A stretch of 64,000 bases of DNA from Methylococcaceae bacterium (GTDB lineage: Bacteria; Pseudomonadota; Gammaproteobacteria; Methylococcales; Methylomonadaceae), in the NCBI GenBank assembly GCA_006844705.1, contig SPJS01000061.1:62001-126000 (forward strand), given 5' to 3'. Shown piece after piece: positions 19,086 through 28,252 of the stretch. The position numbers and the translations under genes were made by a program. Position 1 is the first letter of the stretch, and each line of letters starts with the position of its first letter. The notes below the pieces were generated by a model that made no database searches, was not told the DNA's origin, and saw nothing but the letters and a program-made list of their open reading frames with translations.

Positions 19086-19736
19086 ATGAACCACCCCTTG
19101 CGCGACGCCCTGCTTATTATCCACCTGCTCCTGGCTGCATACGCTCAGGCCGACACCATTGAGGTCGGCCAGTTTTCCTCGGCCCGACTGGACAACTGGG
19201 AAGAAGAAGTCTTCAAAGGGCATACGCACTACAAGATAATTTCTCTTGATAATAACAACGTGTTGACGGCCACCAGTGATCACTCGGCTTCTGGTTTGTT
19301 TAAAAAGCAGCAGATTAATCTGAACAAAACGCCTTACCTCAACTGGCGCTGGCGTATTAAAAACCATTTGCCTGCACTAAACGAACATACCAAACCTGGT
19401 GATGATTACGTAGCGCGCCTCTATATTGTGGTCGATGGCGGATGGGCTTTCTGGAACACCCGGGCAATCAATTATGTCTGGTCATCCAGCCAGGATCACG
19501 GCAGTATCTGGCCAAACGCCTTTGCAGGAAAAAATGCCATGATGCTCGCACTGCGTAATCAACATGACTCATCAGACACCTGGTTTGTAGAAAAACGAAA
19601 CATAAAACAGGATTTTCAGTCATTATTCGGGGACACCATTCACACCATTGATGCCATTGCCATCATGACAGATACCGACAATGCAGGCGGTCAGGCAACC
19701 AGTTATTACGGCGACATCTATTTTACAGCTGATTAA
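19086..19736 (+). CDS. DUF3047 family exported protein
   Basis: 216 residues with a signal peptide (LLIIHLLLAAYAQA). The mature part has the DUF3047 features LNWRWRIKNHLP, DYVARLYIVVDGG, AINYVWSS and IDAIAIMTDTDNAG followed by YYGDIYF. This is a periplasmic beta-sandwich family of unknown function, common in proteobacteria. The carbohydrate-binding-like fold is suggested only by the pattern. Monocistronic by spacing: it is flanked by the rubredoxin gene on the other strand and by 268 bases before the tRNA. Confidence 0.85.
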   Translation: MNHPLRDALLIIHLLLAAYAQADTIEVGQFSSARLDNWEEEVFKGHTHYKIISLDNNNVLTATSDHSASGLFKKQQINLNKTPYLNWRWRIKNHLPALNEHTKPGDDYVARLYIVVDGGWAFWNTRAINYVWSSSQDHGSIWPNAFAGKNAMMLALRNQHDSSDTWFVEKRNIKQDFQSLFGDTIHTIDAIAIMTDTDNAGGQATSYYGDIYFTAD

Positions 19737-20004
19737 CGTAAACGAGGCTGCAGAACAACCTCAAGGCATGATTTTTAAACCCAAAACCCAGCCAAGATTG
19801 GTAATTCCACCTGAATTCACGCTCGGTATTGGCTCAACCCTTTCAATTTAAGGCCGTTCTCCGCGGCAATTTTTTTTTCGATAGTTTACATGCGAAGGGT
19901 TTTCTACTGCCAGAATACCTGCTTCAACAACACAACTGAACTTCCATTAAAAATGGATCTACTTAAACGAACGGCGCTGCCAGCCGTCAACGTGAACTTT
20001 TGTA

Positions 20005-20091
20005 TGGTGCCGAGGAGAGGACTTGAACCTCCACGGGGTTGCCCCCACTAGCACCTGAAGCTAGCGTGTCTACCAATTTCACCACCTCGGC
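20005..20091 (-). tRNA. tRNA-Leu(CAG)
   Basis: An 87-base cloverleaf on the minus strand, starting GCCGAGG and ending CCTCGGC-A-CCA with the CCA encoded. The anticodon stem CTAGC/GCTAG carries the loop TTCAGGT, so the anticodon is CAG (reads CUG, leucine). The long variable arm (GGGGGCAACCCC) is as expected for class II tRNA-Leu, and the T loop is GGTTCAAGTCC. Confidence 0.97.
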
Positions 20092-20291
20092 AGGGATGAG
20101 CTTGTTACGAAGAGCCGCGTATCATAATTCTCCCTCTGTTTTTTGTCAAATCATTAACATCTATTCGGTATTTTCTTGTTAAAACATATAAACATCGCTG
20201 AATGCCAACTCATCAAAAATGATGTTTTAATCTGATTTTGAAGAAAAATATGGTACTGTTTGGGAATGGAAACACCTAATACTCAAATGAG

Positions 20292-22652
20292 ATGAGCGAT
20301 AGTCCGGATCATGGATCTGATAACAAACCATATGTTGACCCTTATGCTGCCAGGGAAGCGGAAAAATATGACAAACCCATACCCAGCCGTGAATTAATCC
20401 TGCAATTAATTACCGAGACGGGTAAACCGTTACGCCGTCAACAAATCGCCGAACAATTCGGTCTGCATTCTGAAGAAGAACTGGAAGCCTTACGCCGCCG
20501 CTTGCGGGCAATGGAGCGTGATGGGCAGCTGGTGTTTAATCGCCGTCAAAAATACTGCCTGGTTAACAGCCAAAGCCTGATTGCCGGGCGCGTGCTGGGG
20601 CATGCCGATGGTTTCGGTTTTTTGCAGCCGGATGATGGCTCGGATGATCTGTTTCTGTCACCGCGTGAAATGCGCAGTTTGATGCATCATGATAAAGCTG
20701 TGGTGCGCATTCAGGGCATAGACCGCAAAGGACGGCGGGAAGGCGGACTGGTTGAAATTCTGGAGCGCAATACCCGTCAGGTGGTCGGTAGATTATTCAA
20801 GGAACGCAGTATCAACTACGTGATTCCGGAAAACAACAAACTCACGCAACATGTCCTGATCGACAAGGAAGATCTGTATAACGCCAAGAAAGGCCAGATT
20901 GTCATTGCCGAAATCACGGAATACCCCACCTCCTATAGCCAGCCGGTCGGTAAAATCATTGAAATTCTCGGTGATCACATGGCACCGGGCATGGAAATCG
21001 AAATGGCGATTCGTTCTCATGAGCTGCCGCATGAATGGCCCCAGGATGTGCAGGATGAAATTGCCTCGTTAACCGCAGAAGTCCCGGAACAGGCCAAACA
21101 GGGACGCACCGATTTACGCGATATTCCATTGGTGACCATTGACGGCGAAGACGCACGCGACTTTGACGACGCCGTGTATTGCCAGAAAACCGACAAAGGC
21201 TGGAAATTACTGGTGGCAATTGCCGATGTCTCGCATTATGTTGAAGTCAACAAACCGCTGGATGTAGAAGCCAAAAACCGCAGTACCTCGGTGTATTTTC
21301 CAGAACGCGTTATTCCCATGTTGCCGGAAATTCTGTCGAATGGTTTGTGTTCTCTGAACCCACAGGTTGATCGTCTGTGTATGGTCTGCGAACTGTATAT
21401 CAACCAGGAGGGGCAGGTGTTTCGCTCGCGTTTTTTCGATGCGGTGATGCGCTCCCATGCGCGTCTGACATATACCGACGTATCCAAAATACTGGTTGAT
21501 GACAACAAACGGCTGGCGAAAAAACATGCTGACTTGTTGCCACATTTGAAAGAATTGTACGCGCTGTACAAAGTGTTGCGCAAACAGCGTGAGGCACGGG
21601 GGGCGCTGGATTTTGATACCCAGGAAACGCAAATCATTTTCGGCGAAGACCGCAAAATTGACGAGATTGTGCCACGCGAACGCAATGATGCACACAAACT
21701 GATTGAAGAGTGCATGATTACCGCCAATATGGCGGCAGCGCGCTATTTGATTCGCCATAAAATGCCGCATTTGCTGCGCGTACATGAAGGCCCAGGGACT
21801 GAGAAACTGCTCAACCTGCGCACCTTTCTGGGTGAAGCCAGACTGCATATGGGCGGCGGAGCCAAACCGACGCCCCTGGATTACATGGCCTTACTGGAAT
21901 CAGTCAAAGACAGAGAAGATGCCCATTTGATTCAGACAGTGCTGCTGCGCTCCATGTCTCAGGCAGTCTACAGTCCTGAAAAGAAAGGCCACTTTGGGCT
22001 GGCGCTGGACGCATACGCCCATTTCACCTCCCCTATTCGGCGTTATCCTGACTTGCTTGTGCATCGCGCCATTCGCCACTGTCTGCAAAAGAAACCACCC
22101 GAAGCGTTTGCCTATGGCCTGCCCGATATGCTGGTCATGGGTGAGCACTGCTCGGCCAATGAACGTCGTGCTGATGATGCGACCCGTGATGTAGTCAGCT
22201 GGCTGAAATGCGAATACATGACCAACAAGATCGGTGAAGAATTTAGCGGCTTGATTTCTGCTGTCACCGGATTTGGTCTGTTTGTCGAGTTACAGAAAAT
22301 TTATGTCGAAGGGCTGATTCATATCTCCAACCTGCCGGATGATTACTTTCATTTTGATGCCACCAGTCATCAATTGATTGGCGAACGCACCGGCATTCGC
22401 TACCGATTGGGCGATAAGGTAAAGGTGCGTGTTGTACAAGTTAATCTGGATGATCGAAAAATTGACTTCGAACTCATCAATAGCAACCCCCGAAAGCGAA
22501 CTTCTTTAAAAAAAGACAAAACGCCGCCACGCAAAGGCCCCAAACCTTCAAAAAAAACATCCCCATCTGGAAAATCGGGCAGAAACAAACCCGAAAAAAA
22601 GAAACAGAGTAGCAAGCCCAAAAAAAGCAGTACCCGTAAAAAACATAAATGA
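20292..22652 (+). CDS. rnr: Ribonuclease R
   Basis: 3'-5' exoribonuclease of 786 residues of the RNB family. Order: N-terminal helix-turn-helix (about 25-90), two cold-shock domains (GRVLGHADGFGFLQPDDG), the RNB catalytic domain with the aspartate cluster DGEDARDFDDAV near residue 285, an S1 domain (FSGLISAVTGFGLFVEL) and a lysine-rich tail of about 50 residues. RNase R degrades structured RNA and takes part in rRNA and tmRNA quality control. The last 4 bases overlap the start of rlmB, implying translational coupling, as is common for this pair. Confidence 0.97.
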   Translation: MSDSPDHGSDNKPYVDPYAAREAEKYDKPIPSRELILQLITETGKPLRRQQIAEQFGLHSEEELEALRRRLRAMERDGQLVFNRRQKYCLVNSQSLIAGRVLGHADGFGFLQPDDGSDDLFLSPREMRSLMHHDKAVVRIQGIDRKGRREGGLVEILERNTRQVVGRLFKERSINYVIPENNKLTQHVLIDKEDLYNAKKGQIVIAEITEYPTSYSQPVGKIIEILGDHMAPGMEIEMAIRSHELPHEWPQDVQDEIASLTAEVPEQAKQGRTDLRDIPLVTIDGEDARDFDDAVYCQKTDKGWKLLVAIADVSHYVEVNKPLDVEAKNRSTSVYFPERVIPMLPEILSNGLCSLNPQVDRLCMVCELYINQEGQVFRSRFFDAVMRSHARLTYTDVSKILVDDNKRLAKKHADLLPHLKELYALYKVLRKQREARGALDFDTQETQIIFGEDRKIDEIVPRERNDAHKLIEECMITANMAAARYLIRHKMPHLLRVHEGPGTEKLLNLRTFLGEARLHMGGGAKPTPLDYMALLESVKDREDAHLIQTVLLRSMSQAVYSPEKKGHFGLALDAYAHFTSPIRRYPDLLVHRAIRHCLQKKPPEAFAYGLPDMLVMGEHCSANERRADDATRDVVSWLKCEYMTNKIGEEFSGLISAVTGFGLFVELQKIYVEGLIHISNLPDDYFHFDATSHQLIGERTGIRYRLGDKVKVRVVQVNLDDRKIDFELINSNPRKRTSLKKDKTPPRKGPKPSKKTSPSGKSGRNKPEKKKQSSKPKKSSTRKKHK

Positions 22653-23392
22653 CAGAAAATAAAATCTTTGGCATTCATGCCGCCCAGTCAGCCCTGGATT
22701 ATTCTGCAAAAAAAATACATCACGCCTGGGTCGATAAACAACGCCAGGACAAACGACTCAATCGCTTAACCAACGAATTACTGGATCTTGGCATTACCGT
22801 CAACAAACTGAGCCGCAAAGAACTGGATAAACTGGTGGAGGGCAACCATCAAGGTATTGTGATTGCCATAGACATGCCTTCTTCACGTTCGGAAAATCAA
22901 TTAAAACAAGATCTTAGCAGCATACAGGGCATGCCATTTTATCTGGTGCTTGATCAGGTACAAGACCCGCATAACCTGGGGGCCTGTTTACGCACGGCAG
23001 ATGCCGCCGGGATACACGGCATCATCATCCCCAAAGACAATTCAACGGGAATCACACCGACAGTTTGCAAAGTCGCCAGCGGTGCTGCGGAAACCATCCC
23101 GGTCTATCAGGTTACCAATCTTGCGCGAACCTTGCGCTGGCTAAAAGAACAACAAATCTGGATTGTCGGCAGCAGCGGCAATGCCGAACAAAGCATATAC
23201 CAGATGGATTTAAACATGCCGCTGGCACTAGTGGTGGGAACAGAAGGCACTGGCATGCGTCAGCTGACTGAAAAACATTGTGATTTTTTAACCAAAATCC
23301 CGATGCCTGGTCAGGTGGAAAGTTTAAATGTCTCTGTCGCGACGGGTGTAATGGTGTTTGAGATATTGCGGCAGCGGACAATGGCCACATAA
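22649..23392 (+). CDS. rlmB: 23S rRNA (guanosine(2251)-2'-O)-methyltransferase RlmB
   Basis: SpoU-family methyltransferase of 247 residues with an N-terminal L7Ae/L30e-like RNA-binding domain (about 1-75) and a knotted SPOUT domain. All three SpoU motifs are present: HNLGACLRTADAAG, GTEGTGMR and ESLNVSVATGVMVFE. It methylates G2251 of 23S rRNA in the peptidyl-transferase P loop. It overlaps rnr by 4 bases and is cotranscribed with it; the L,D-transpeptidase gene starts 21 bases further on. Confidence 0.96.
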   Translation: MTENKIFGIHAAQSALDYSAKKIHHAWVDKQRQDKRLNRLTNELLDLGITVNKLSRKELDKLVEGNHQGIVIAIDMPSSRSENQLKQDLSSIQGMPFYLVLDQVQDPHNLGACLRTADAAGIHGIIIPKDNSTGITPTVCKVASGAAETIPVYQVTNLARTLRWLKEQQIWIVGSSGNAEQSIYQMDLNMPLALVVGTEGTGMRQLTEKHCDFLTKIPMPGQVESLNVSVATGVMVFEILRQRTMAT

Positions 23393-23413
23393 TATTTCTT
23401 TCTAAATACTCCC

Positions 23414-24151
23414 ATGAAGAAAATAGTCATTGCCCTATTTCTTGTCCTGATCAGTACCAGCATATTAATTTTCTACCATTATGGAAGGACAATCTGGTAC
23501 CCCGTTGCTGTCAACATCAAGGGAAAAAGAACGGTAGCTGAGGTCATAGATATTTATGGCGAAAAAACTAAAAATCAATTATCTCCTCTCTTCAAAAAAG
23601 CCGGATTGAAGTACCCGCCTGAAAAACTGGCTCTTGTTGCTTTTAAAGATACGCAAATACTTGAAATTTGGGCATCAGATAATCAACCCAGCTTCACATT
23701 GATAAAAAGCTATCCAATTAAAGCGGCCAGTGGCGTGTTGGGGCCAAAGTTAACAGAAGGGGATCGTCAAGTTCCTGAAGGTATTTATCACATTGACAGC
23801 TTTAATCCTAATAGCAGCTTTCACTTATCCATGAAGCTGAATTATCCCAATGCTTTCGACTTGAAATATGCAAAGCTAGAAGCCAGAAACGAACCGGGTA
23901 GTAACATTTTTATTCATGGAAAAGCTGTTTCTATCGGCTGTCTGGCAATGGGAGATGAGGCTATCGAAGAACTATTTTCTCTGGTTCATGCCACAAAAAG
24001 AGAACATACTACAGTATTGATTTCACCCACTGACCCATCAAAAAATCAGCTGATAGTTCCGCCAAAGGCGCCCTCATGGACAGGGAAACTCTATGGGGAA
24101 ATAATGTCTAAATACCGTACGATTAATTCAGCTTATTATGTATCAAATTGA
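23414..24151 (+). CDS. L,D-transpeptidase family protein (YafK/DpaA-like)
   Basis: 245 residues with an N-terminal membrane anchor (about 4-22) and a YkuD catalytic domain. The active-site signature appears as IFIHGKAVSIGCLAMG, with His and the nucleophilic Cys in the SxGC motif. The GPKLTEGDRQVPEGIYHID segment and short tail resemble YafK/DpaA, which in E. coli detaches Braun's lipoprotein from peptidoglycan rather than making crosslinks; assignment between these activities is tentative. It follows rlmB closely. Its final 14 bases overlap the apparent start of the cytochrome subunit gene. Confidence 0.88.
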   Translation: MKKIVIALFLVLISTSILIFYHYGRTIWYPVAVNIKGKRTVAEVIDIYGEKTKNQLSPLFKKAGLKYPPEKLALVAFKDTQILEIWASDNQPSFTLIKSYPIKAASGVLGPKLTEGDRQVPEGIYHIDSFNPNSSFHLSMKLNYPNAFDLKYAKLEARNEPGSNIFIHGKAVSIGCLAMGDEAIEELFSLVHATKREHTTVLISPTDPSKNQLIVPPKAPSWTGKLYGEIMSKYRTINSAYYVSN

Positions 24152-24524
24152 TCATGCATACTGCAATAACGCAGGATGCGGTGGTGAAGGAACACCATCG
24201 AAGTTTAAACATGCGCTTCACAGTGTTGAGCACATCTTTCGTTTACCAGCTCTCCACATCTTTATCCTGGTTGTTTACTTCTTATCCGCTGAACACTGCC
24301 TGGCACAGTTCAATCCGCAACTGGCGGTGATGAACTGCAATAACTGCCATCCAAAAGCTGAGCTTAGTATCTACAGAGAAAACACCGAACAACTGTATGC
24401 TACATTATTGCAGTTTAAATATGAGCAACGCCCTGCCCTGATTATGAACCGGATAAGCAAGGGATTTAGCGATAATGAACTCAGACAGATTGCTGAATTT
24501 ATTTCCCAAGCCGATGACCACTAA
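24138..24524 (+). CDS. fccA: Sulfide dehydrogenase cytochrome subunit (FccA-like)
   Basis: 128 residues. A hydrophobic export segment (about 36-55, ending near CLAQ) precedes a one-haem class I cytochrome with CNNCH and the likely methionine ligand in LIMNRISKGFSDNELRQIAEF, the typical end of the FccA family. It accepts electrons from FccB in periplasmic sulfide oxidation. The only ATG lies 14 bases inside the upstream gene and leaves about 35 residues before the hydrophobic core, unusually long for a signal peptide; a non-ATG start further down is possible. It overlaps fccB by 11 bases. Confidence 0.82.
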   Translation: MYQIDHAYCNNAGCGGEGTPSKFKHALHSVEHIFRLPALHIFILVVYFLSAEHCLAQFNPQLAVMNCNNCHPKAELSIYRENTEQLYATLLQFKYEQRPALIMNRISKGFSDNELRQIAEFISQADDH

Positions 24525-25803
24525 CCGCAGACATTTTTTAAAGCTTGCGGCCAGCAGTCCGTTATTCCTTTCTACAGCGTGCACATCTAATCTAAACAAA
24601 AATTTTACAGCACATATTGTGATCATCGGAGGGGGGTTTGCCGGGGCGACTGCCGCAAAAACAATAAAGCTACTTGCTCCCGACCTCAAGGTTACGTTGA
24701 TCGAGAAAAACCGACATTACTTTACCTGTCCAGCCAGCAACTGGGTACTCGGTGGATTTAAAACAGTTGACTCCCTGGCCATCGACTATCATCAGTTGTC
24801 GTCGCGTTATTCAATACATGTTATTCATGATTCTGCCATTGATATTGATCCGGTAAAACAATCCATTCAATTGCAGCAAGGCAGGACATTGAATTATGAC
24901 CGCCTGATTGTTTCACCAGGCATTGATTTTAACTGGCAGATGATTGAGGGTTATCACCCGGGTTTTGAGAACATCATCCCTCATGCCTGGCAGGCAGGCG
25001 AACAAACCCGGCTATTGCAGCAACAATTACTGACCATGCCGGACAATGGACTAATTATTTTATCCATTCCCGAAAATTCTTATCGCTGTCCGCCCGGTCC
25101 TTATGAACGTGCCAGCCTGATCGCCTGGTATTGCAAACGCCACAAGCCCAAAACCAAAATCATATTGCTTGATCATAAACGTGCTTTTTCAAAACAGACG
25201 TTATTTGAACAGGCGTGGCGCAAGCATTATGGCTATGGAGAAAACGGTATGATTGAGTGGCACTCCATAACCGACAACCCGGTGAAATCTATCGATGCTA
25301 AAAACAAGGTGCTGGAAACTGATTTTGGAGATCGTTTCAAGGCCGATGTTATCAACTATATCCCGCCCCAATGTGCGGGCTTGATTGCCCAAAAATCAGG
25401 CCTGACCGATGAAAGTGGATGGTGTCTGGTGAATCCACTGACCAGCGAATCAAAGTTACAGCCAAATATTCATGTGATTGGCGATGCAGCCGAAATGACG
25501 CCTTTACCAAAATCTGCATTTGCGGCAAATTCTCAAGCCCAAGCCTGTGCCTTTGCGGTTGTCAGTTTAATCAAAGATCTACCATTGGCGGATCCCTTAT
25601 GGATGAATACCTGTTACAGTTTGATTACCGATGACCAGGCCATTTCCGTTGCCCTGGTTTACACATTAAACAATAAGGGGGCGATTGAACAGGTTAAAGG
25701 TGCGGGAGGCGTTTCACAGGATACCCGTACAGAAGCATTACAAATGGAAGCTAAGTTTGCCAGGCACTGGTATGACGCAATTATCCAGCAAAGTTTTAAT
25801 TAA
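24514..25803 (+). CDS. fccB: Flavocytochrome c sulfide dehydrogenase flavoprotein subunit
   Basis: 429 residues. A Tat-like signal (NRRHFLKLAASS) is followed by an FAD-binding motif (IVIIGGGFAGATAA). The cysteine that covalently holds FAD in relatives is in YFTCPASNW (Cys72). The redox cysteines are in YRCPPGPYERA (Cys192) and GWCLVNP (Cys304). The C-terminal FCSD domain reads NTCYSLITDDQAISVA. It oxidises sulfide to sulfur or polysulfide and passes electrons to FccA. STAC in the signal could instead be a lipobox. Start at 24514 gives the ATGA-type overlap with fccA; a longer in-frame start at 24475 would destroy the Tat signal. Confidence 0.93.
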   Translation: MTTNRRHFLKLAASSPLFLSTACTSNLNKNFTAHIVIIGGGFAGATAAKTIKLLAPDLKVTLIEKNRHYFTCPASNWVLGGFKTVDSLAIDYHQLSSRYSIHVIHDSAIDIDPVKQSIQLQQGRTLNYDRLIVSPGIDFNWQMIEGYHPGFENIIPHAWQAGEQTRLLQQQLLTMPDNGLIILSIPENSYRCPPGPYERASLIAWYCKRHKPKTKIILLDHKRAFSKQTLFEQAWRKHYGYGENGMIEWHSITDNPVKSIDAKNKVLETDFGDRFKADVINYIPPQCAGLIAQKSGLTDESGWCLVNPLTSESKLQPNIHVIGDAAEMTPLPKSAFAANSQAQACAFAVVSLIKDLPLADPLWMNTCYSLITDDQAISVALVYTLNNKGAIEQVKGAGGVSQDTRTEALQMEAKFARHWYDAIIQQSFN

Positions 25804-25866
25804 TCCGTCTTGTCTTACCCGCGAATATTCAACGTATAATTCAATATTTATAATCAATTTATTCAT

Positions 25867-26631
25867 ATGACCATTTCAACCGGAACTATTGAATCCATTA
25901 TTCGCCAAGCTGGCGAACTGGCCATGCAGCATTATCATAATGTGGCTAATCTTGAAATTACCAAAAAAAGTGCCCGAGACCTGGTCACTGAAGCCGATGT
26001 GGCCGTTGAAGCCTTATTAAAAGAAAAATTGACTCAAGAATATCCTCAATTCGGTTTTTGGGGGGAGGAAACCGGGCAAACTGACAACCAGGACAGCCGC
26101 TGGATTGTTGATCCGATTGACGGCACCCATTCGTTTTCCAAAGGTCAGTATTTCTGGTCCATCAGTGTTGCCCTTGAGATTGATGGACAGCTGGAATTCG
26201 GCGCAGTCTTTGCGCCGGCACTGGATGATTATTATTGTGCTGAAAAAGGCAAAGGGGCATTTAAAAACGGCACTGCCATTCATGTGTCCAAAGAAGATGA
26301 TTTAGGTAGTTCAATGATTGCCACTGGATTTGCCTGTTTACGATCGTATCTGGAAGATAATAACCTGGAGCGTTTTGCCCGAATTGCCCAGCTGACGACA
26401 GGGCAACGCCGCTTTGGCTCGGCCGCGATGGATTTATGCCTGGTGGCCGATGGTCAGGTGGATGCGTTCTGGGAACAGGAATTGAATTTATACGATGTTG
26501 CCGCCGGTGCATTGATGGTACAGGAAGCCGGTGGCACGATGACTAATTTCAAAGGTGAACAAGGCATCTTTCCCAAGCAAGTGTTTGCCACCAACGGGCT
26601 GTTATTACCCCAGCTGTTGCCATTAATGTAG
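25867..26631 (+). CDS. Inositol monophosphatase family phosphatase (HisN/CysQ-like)
   Basis: 254 residues of the Mg-dependent, lithium-sensitive phosphatase fold. Metal ligands are visible in GFWGEETG (Glu) and WIVDPIDGTHSFSKG (D-P-x-D-G-T), and the third Asp in NLYDVAAGALMVQEAGG. The shape is closest to histidinol-phosphate phosphatase HisN or related members, but substrate (inositol phosphate, histidinol phosphate, PAP) cannot be fixed by eye. Expected cytoplasmic. It stands alone between fccB and the carbonic anhydrase gene, and may be transcribed with fccAB since only 63 bases separate them. Confidence 0.88.
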   Translation: MTISTGTIESIIRQAGELAMQHYHNVANLEITKKSARDLVTEADVAVEALLKEKLTQEYPQFGFWGEETGQTDNQDSRWIVDPIDGTHSFSKGQYFWSISVALEIDGQLEFGAVFAPALDDYYCAEKGKGAFKNGTAIHVSKEDDLGSSMIATGFACLRSYLEDNNLERFARIAQLTTGQRRFGSAAMDLCLVADGQVDAFWEQELNLYDVAAGALMVQEAGGTMTNFKGEQGIFPKQVFATNGLLLPQLLPLM

Positions 26632-26728
26632 GCAAGTTCCCGCACGTCAGTTTATAGAGCATTAGCTTTACCCATAACATGATTGAGGTAATATAAACCC
26701 CCAACTTTTATGAACCAAGGACCGAAAG

Positions 26729-27310
26729 ATGAGTAAAGTCGTCGATGACGTTTTACAAGCGAATAAACACTATGCCAGCACATTTGGTGACAAGGCTGAT
26801 CTACCGATGCCTCCAGGACGTCAATTCGCCATTTTAACCTGTATGGATGCGCGACTTGATCCGGCCAAATACGCAGGACTTGCAGAGGGTGATGCACACG
26901 TCATTCGCAATGCCGGCGGCAGAGCCAGTGACGATGCCATCCGTTCTCTGGTGATCTCTTATAAACTACTCGGCACCAAAGAGTGGTTTGTCATCCACCA
27001 TACGGACTGTGGCATGGAAACCTTTACCAGCGAAATCATGGGCGAGTTGCTCAGCGGCAGTCTCAAAACCGCTTCGGTTGATGCCTCCGGCTGGCATGAT
27101 TGCTGTGAGGGCGGGGGCACGACAGATGGCAAATACATCCCGTGGTTGACCATCACCGATCTGCAACAAAGTGTGGTTGAGGACGTAGAACGCATTCGCA
27201 GTAGCCCCATGGTGCCAGGTGATATTCCTGTCTATGGCTATATCTATGATTGTAAATCGGGAAAATTAATCGAAGTCCCTGCCGCCACTGCCGCGGGCAC
27301 ATGTTGTTAA
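26729..27310 (+). CDS. Beta-class carbonic anhydrase
   Basis: 193 residues. The zinc ligands and catalytic dyad are clear: TCMDARLD gives Cys38 with the Asp40-Arg42 pair, and HHTDCGM gives His91 and Cys94. [11 protein letters not shown] is the conserved segment between them. No signal peptide, so it is cytoplasmic, interconverting CO2 and bicarbonate. It belongs to the shorter type with a [16 protein letters not shown] insert before the last helix. In an autotrophic sulfur oxidiser it would help carbon fixation, but no RuBisCO or carboxysome gene is in the window. Confidence 0.93.
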   Translation: MSKVVDDVLQANKHYASTFGDKADLPMPPGRQFAILTCMDARLDPAKYAGLAEGDAHVIRNAGGRASDDAIRSLVISYKLLGTKEWFVIHHTDCGMETFTSEIMGELLSGSLKTASVDASGWHDCCEGGGTTDGKYIPWLTITDLQQSVVEDVERIRSSPMVPGDIPVYGYIYDCKSGKLIEVPAATAAGTCC

Positions 27311-27314
27311 ACCA

Positions 27315-27354
27315 GGGATCAAGAGATGTTGCATGATGCACAACCTCTCATCCC
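27315..27354 (+). terminator. Hairpin between convergent carbonic anhydrase and SIMPL genes
   Basis: GGGAT and AGAG on the left pair with CTCT and ATCCC on the right around a GCATGATGC-like centre, an imperfect stem of about 15 bp. No T run follows in either direction. It could slow transcription from both sides. Confidence 0.4.
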
Positions 27355-27362
27355 CGACCGTA

Positions 27363-28142
27363 TCATTTAGTTGGTTTTATTTTATATTGAACTGACACAT
27401 TCGCTTCATACGTTAATTCATCGAAGGAAGAAGGCGTTTTCGTTTGAGGCGCAAATGAATCCGCCACTTCGATGCCCTCTCTTTTTGCCGCAACGTTCAT
27501 ACTCATCTGCCCCATCAACATAGCCCCCCGCGTGGCTCGGTGGGCTATCCTGACATCAGAAAAACTGTGTGGAATTAATTTCACCCCCAGGCTTTTTTCA
27601 TAAAACGTCTTTTGTCGAATGACATCAGCCAGAGCCAGCTTTTTTACTTTTTGCTTAAACTGCTCTTTTTCTGTGTGCTCATAGGCAGCACCAGCAAAAC
27701 CAACCTCATCATGTGCATCTGCCAGTTCAGCGACTATTTTTAAATGTTTTTCACTGAATACGCCAATTTTGATTCGATTAATGACCTTATACTGATTAGG
27801 TTCTTTACCGAACCAGCCATATTCTGGCGTTGTTGAAAATTTAGATGTATTAATATCTTCAGAGTTGATGCCGGCCTGAAGCAAATTCGCTTTGATGTCT
27901 GCACGGATTTGGGTATTCCTTGCAATGGCCTCAGCCATTTTTTCTTCTTCGGTGGTCACCACCAGACTGACCACTGCCTTGTCTGCATAAGCCTTTTCTT
28001 CGGCATGGCCCTGCAAACTGACCAAGGTGGGATGAGGGTAAACTATCTGGCGAACTTCATCCGGCGTGCCTTTGATTTCAGGTTGTGTAAGAATTGAAGC
28101 AGAGCAGCCGAATAGTAAAAATGAAAGTATGATTTGACGCAT
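27363..28142 (-). CDS. SIMPL domain (DUF541) exported protein
   Basis: 259 residues with a signal sequence containing LLFGC, giving a lipobox-like site at Cys13. The SIMPL domain spans about residues 40-255 (SLQGHAEEKAYADKAVVSLVV, LQAGINSEDINTSKFSTTP, VNRIKIGVFSEKH, ALADVIRQKTFYEKSLGVKL). Family members such as YggE are periplasmic and linked to oxidative-stress tolerance, without a known biochemical activity. AGGATAATCG precedes the ATG. It lies 110 bases downstream of rpe on the same strand, with a hairpin between. Confidence 0.88.
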   Translation of the reverse strand: MRQIILSFLLFGCSASILTQPEIKGTPDEVRQIVYPHPTLVSLQGHAEEKAYADKAVVSLVVTTEEEKMAEAIARNTQIRADIKANLLQAGINSEDINTSKFSTTPEYGWFGKEPNQYKVINRIKIGVFSEKHLKIVAELADAHDEVGFAGAAYEHTEKEQFKQKVKKLALADVIRQKTFYEKSLGVKLIPHSFSDVRIAHRATRGAMLMGQMSMNVAAKREGIEVADSFAPQTKTPSSFDELTYEANVSVQYKIKPTK

Positions 28143-28205
28143 CGATTATCCTGTTAAGTAAAAAACAGGTCGTTCGACACAGGATGGAATATTAAGTTTC
28201 AGTAT

Positions 28206-28244
28206 TGAGGGATAACCACGACAGGCAGCGATGATCATCCCTCA
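28206..28244 (-). terminator. Hairpin after rpe
   Basis: TTGAGGGAT pairs with ATCCCTCAA across a loop of about 20 bases, 9-10 bases after the rpe stop codon on the minus strand. No long T run follows, so it may be an attenuating or mRNA-stabilising hairpin rather than a strong terminator. Confidence 0.5.
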
Positions 28245-28252
28245 AAGGGGGA

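Noticed and set aside
19737-20004. Possible small RNA or extra tRNA between the DUF3047 gene and tRNA-Leu
   Set aside because: A weak GAGG/CCTC pairing is present, but no cloverleaf, promoter or terminator pattern supports an RNA gene.
21207-21848. A 213-codon reading frame antisense to rnr
   Set aside because: It lies fully within the catalytic domain of RNase R; its length reflects codon bias on the coding strand, and no family features are seen.
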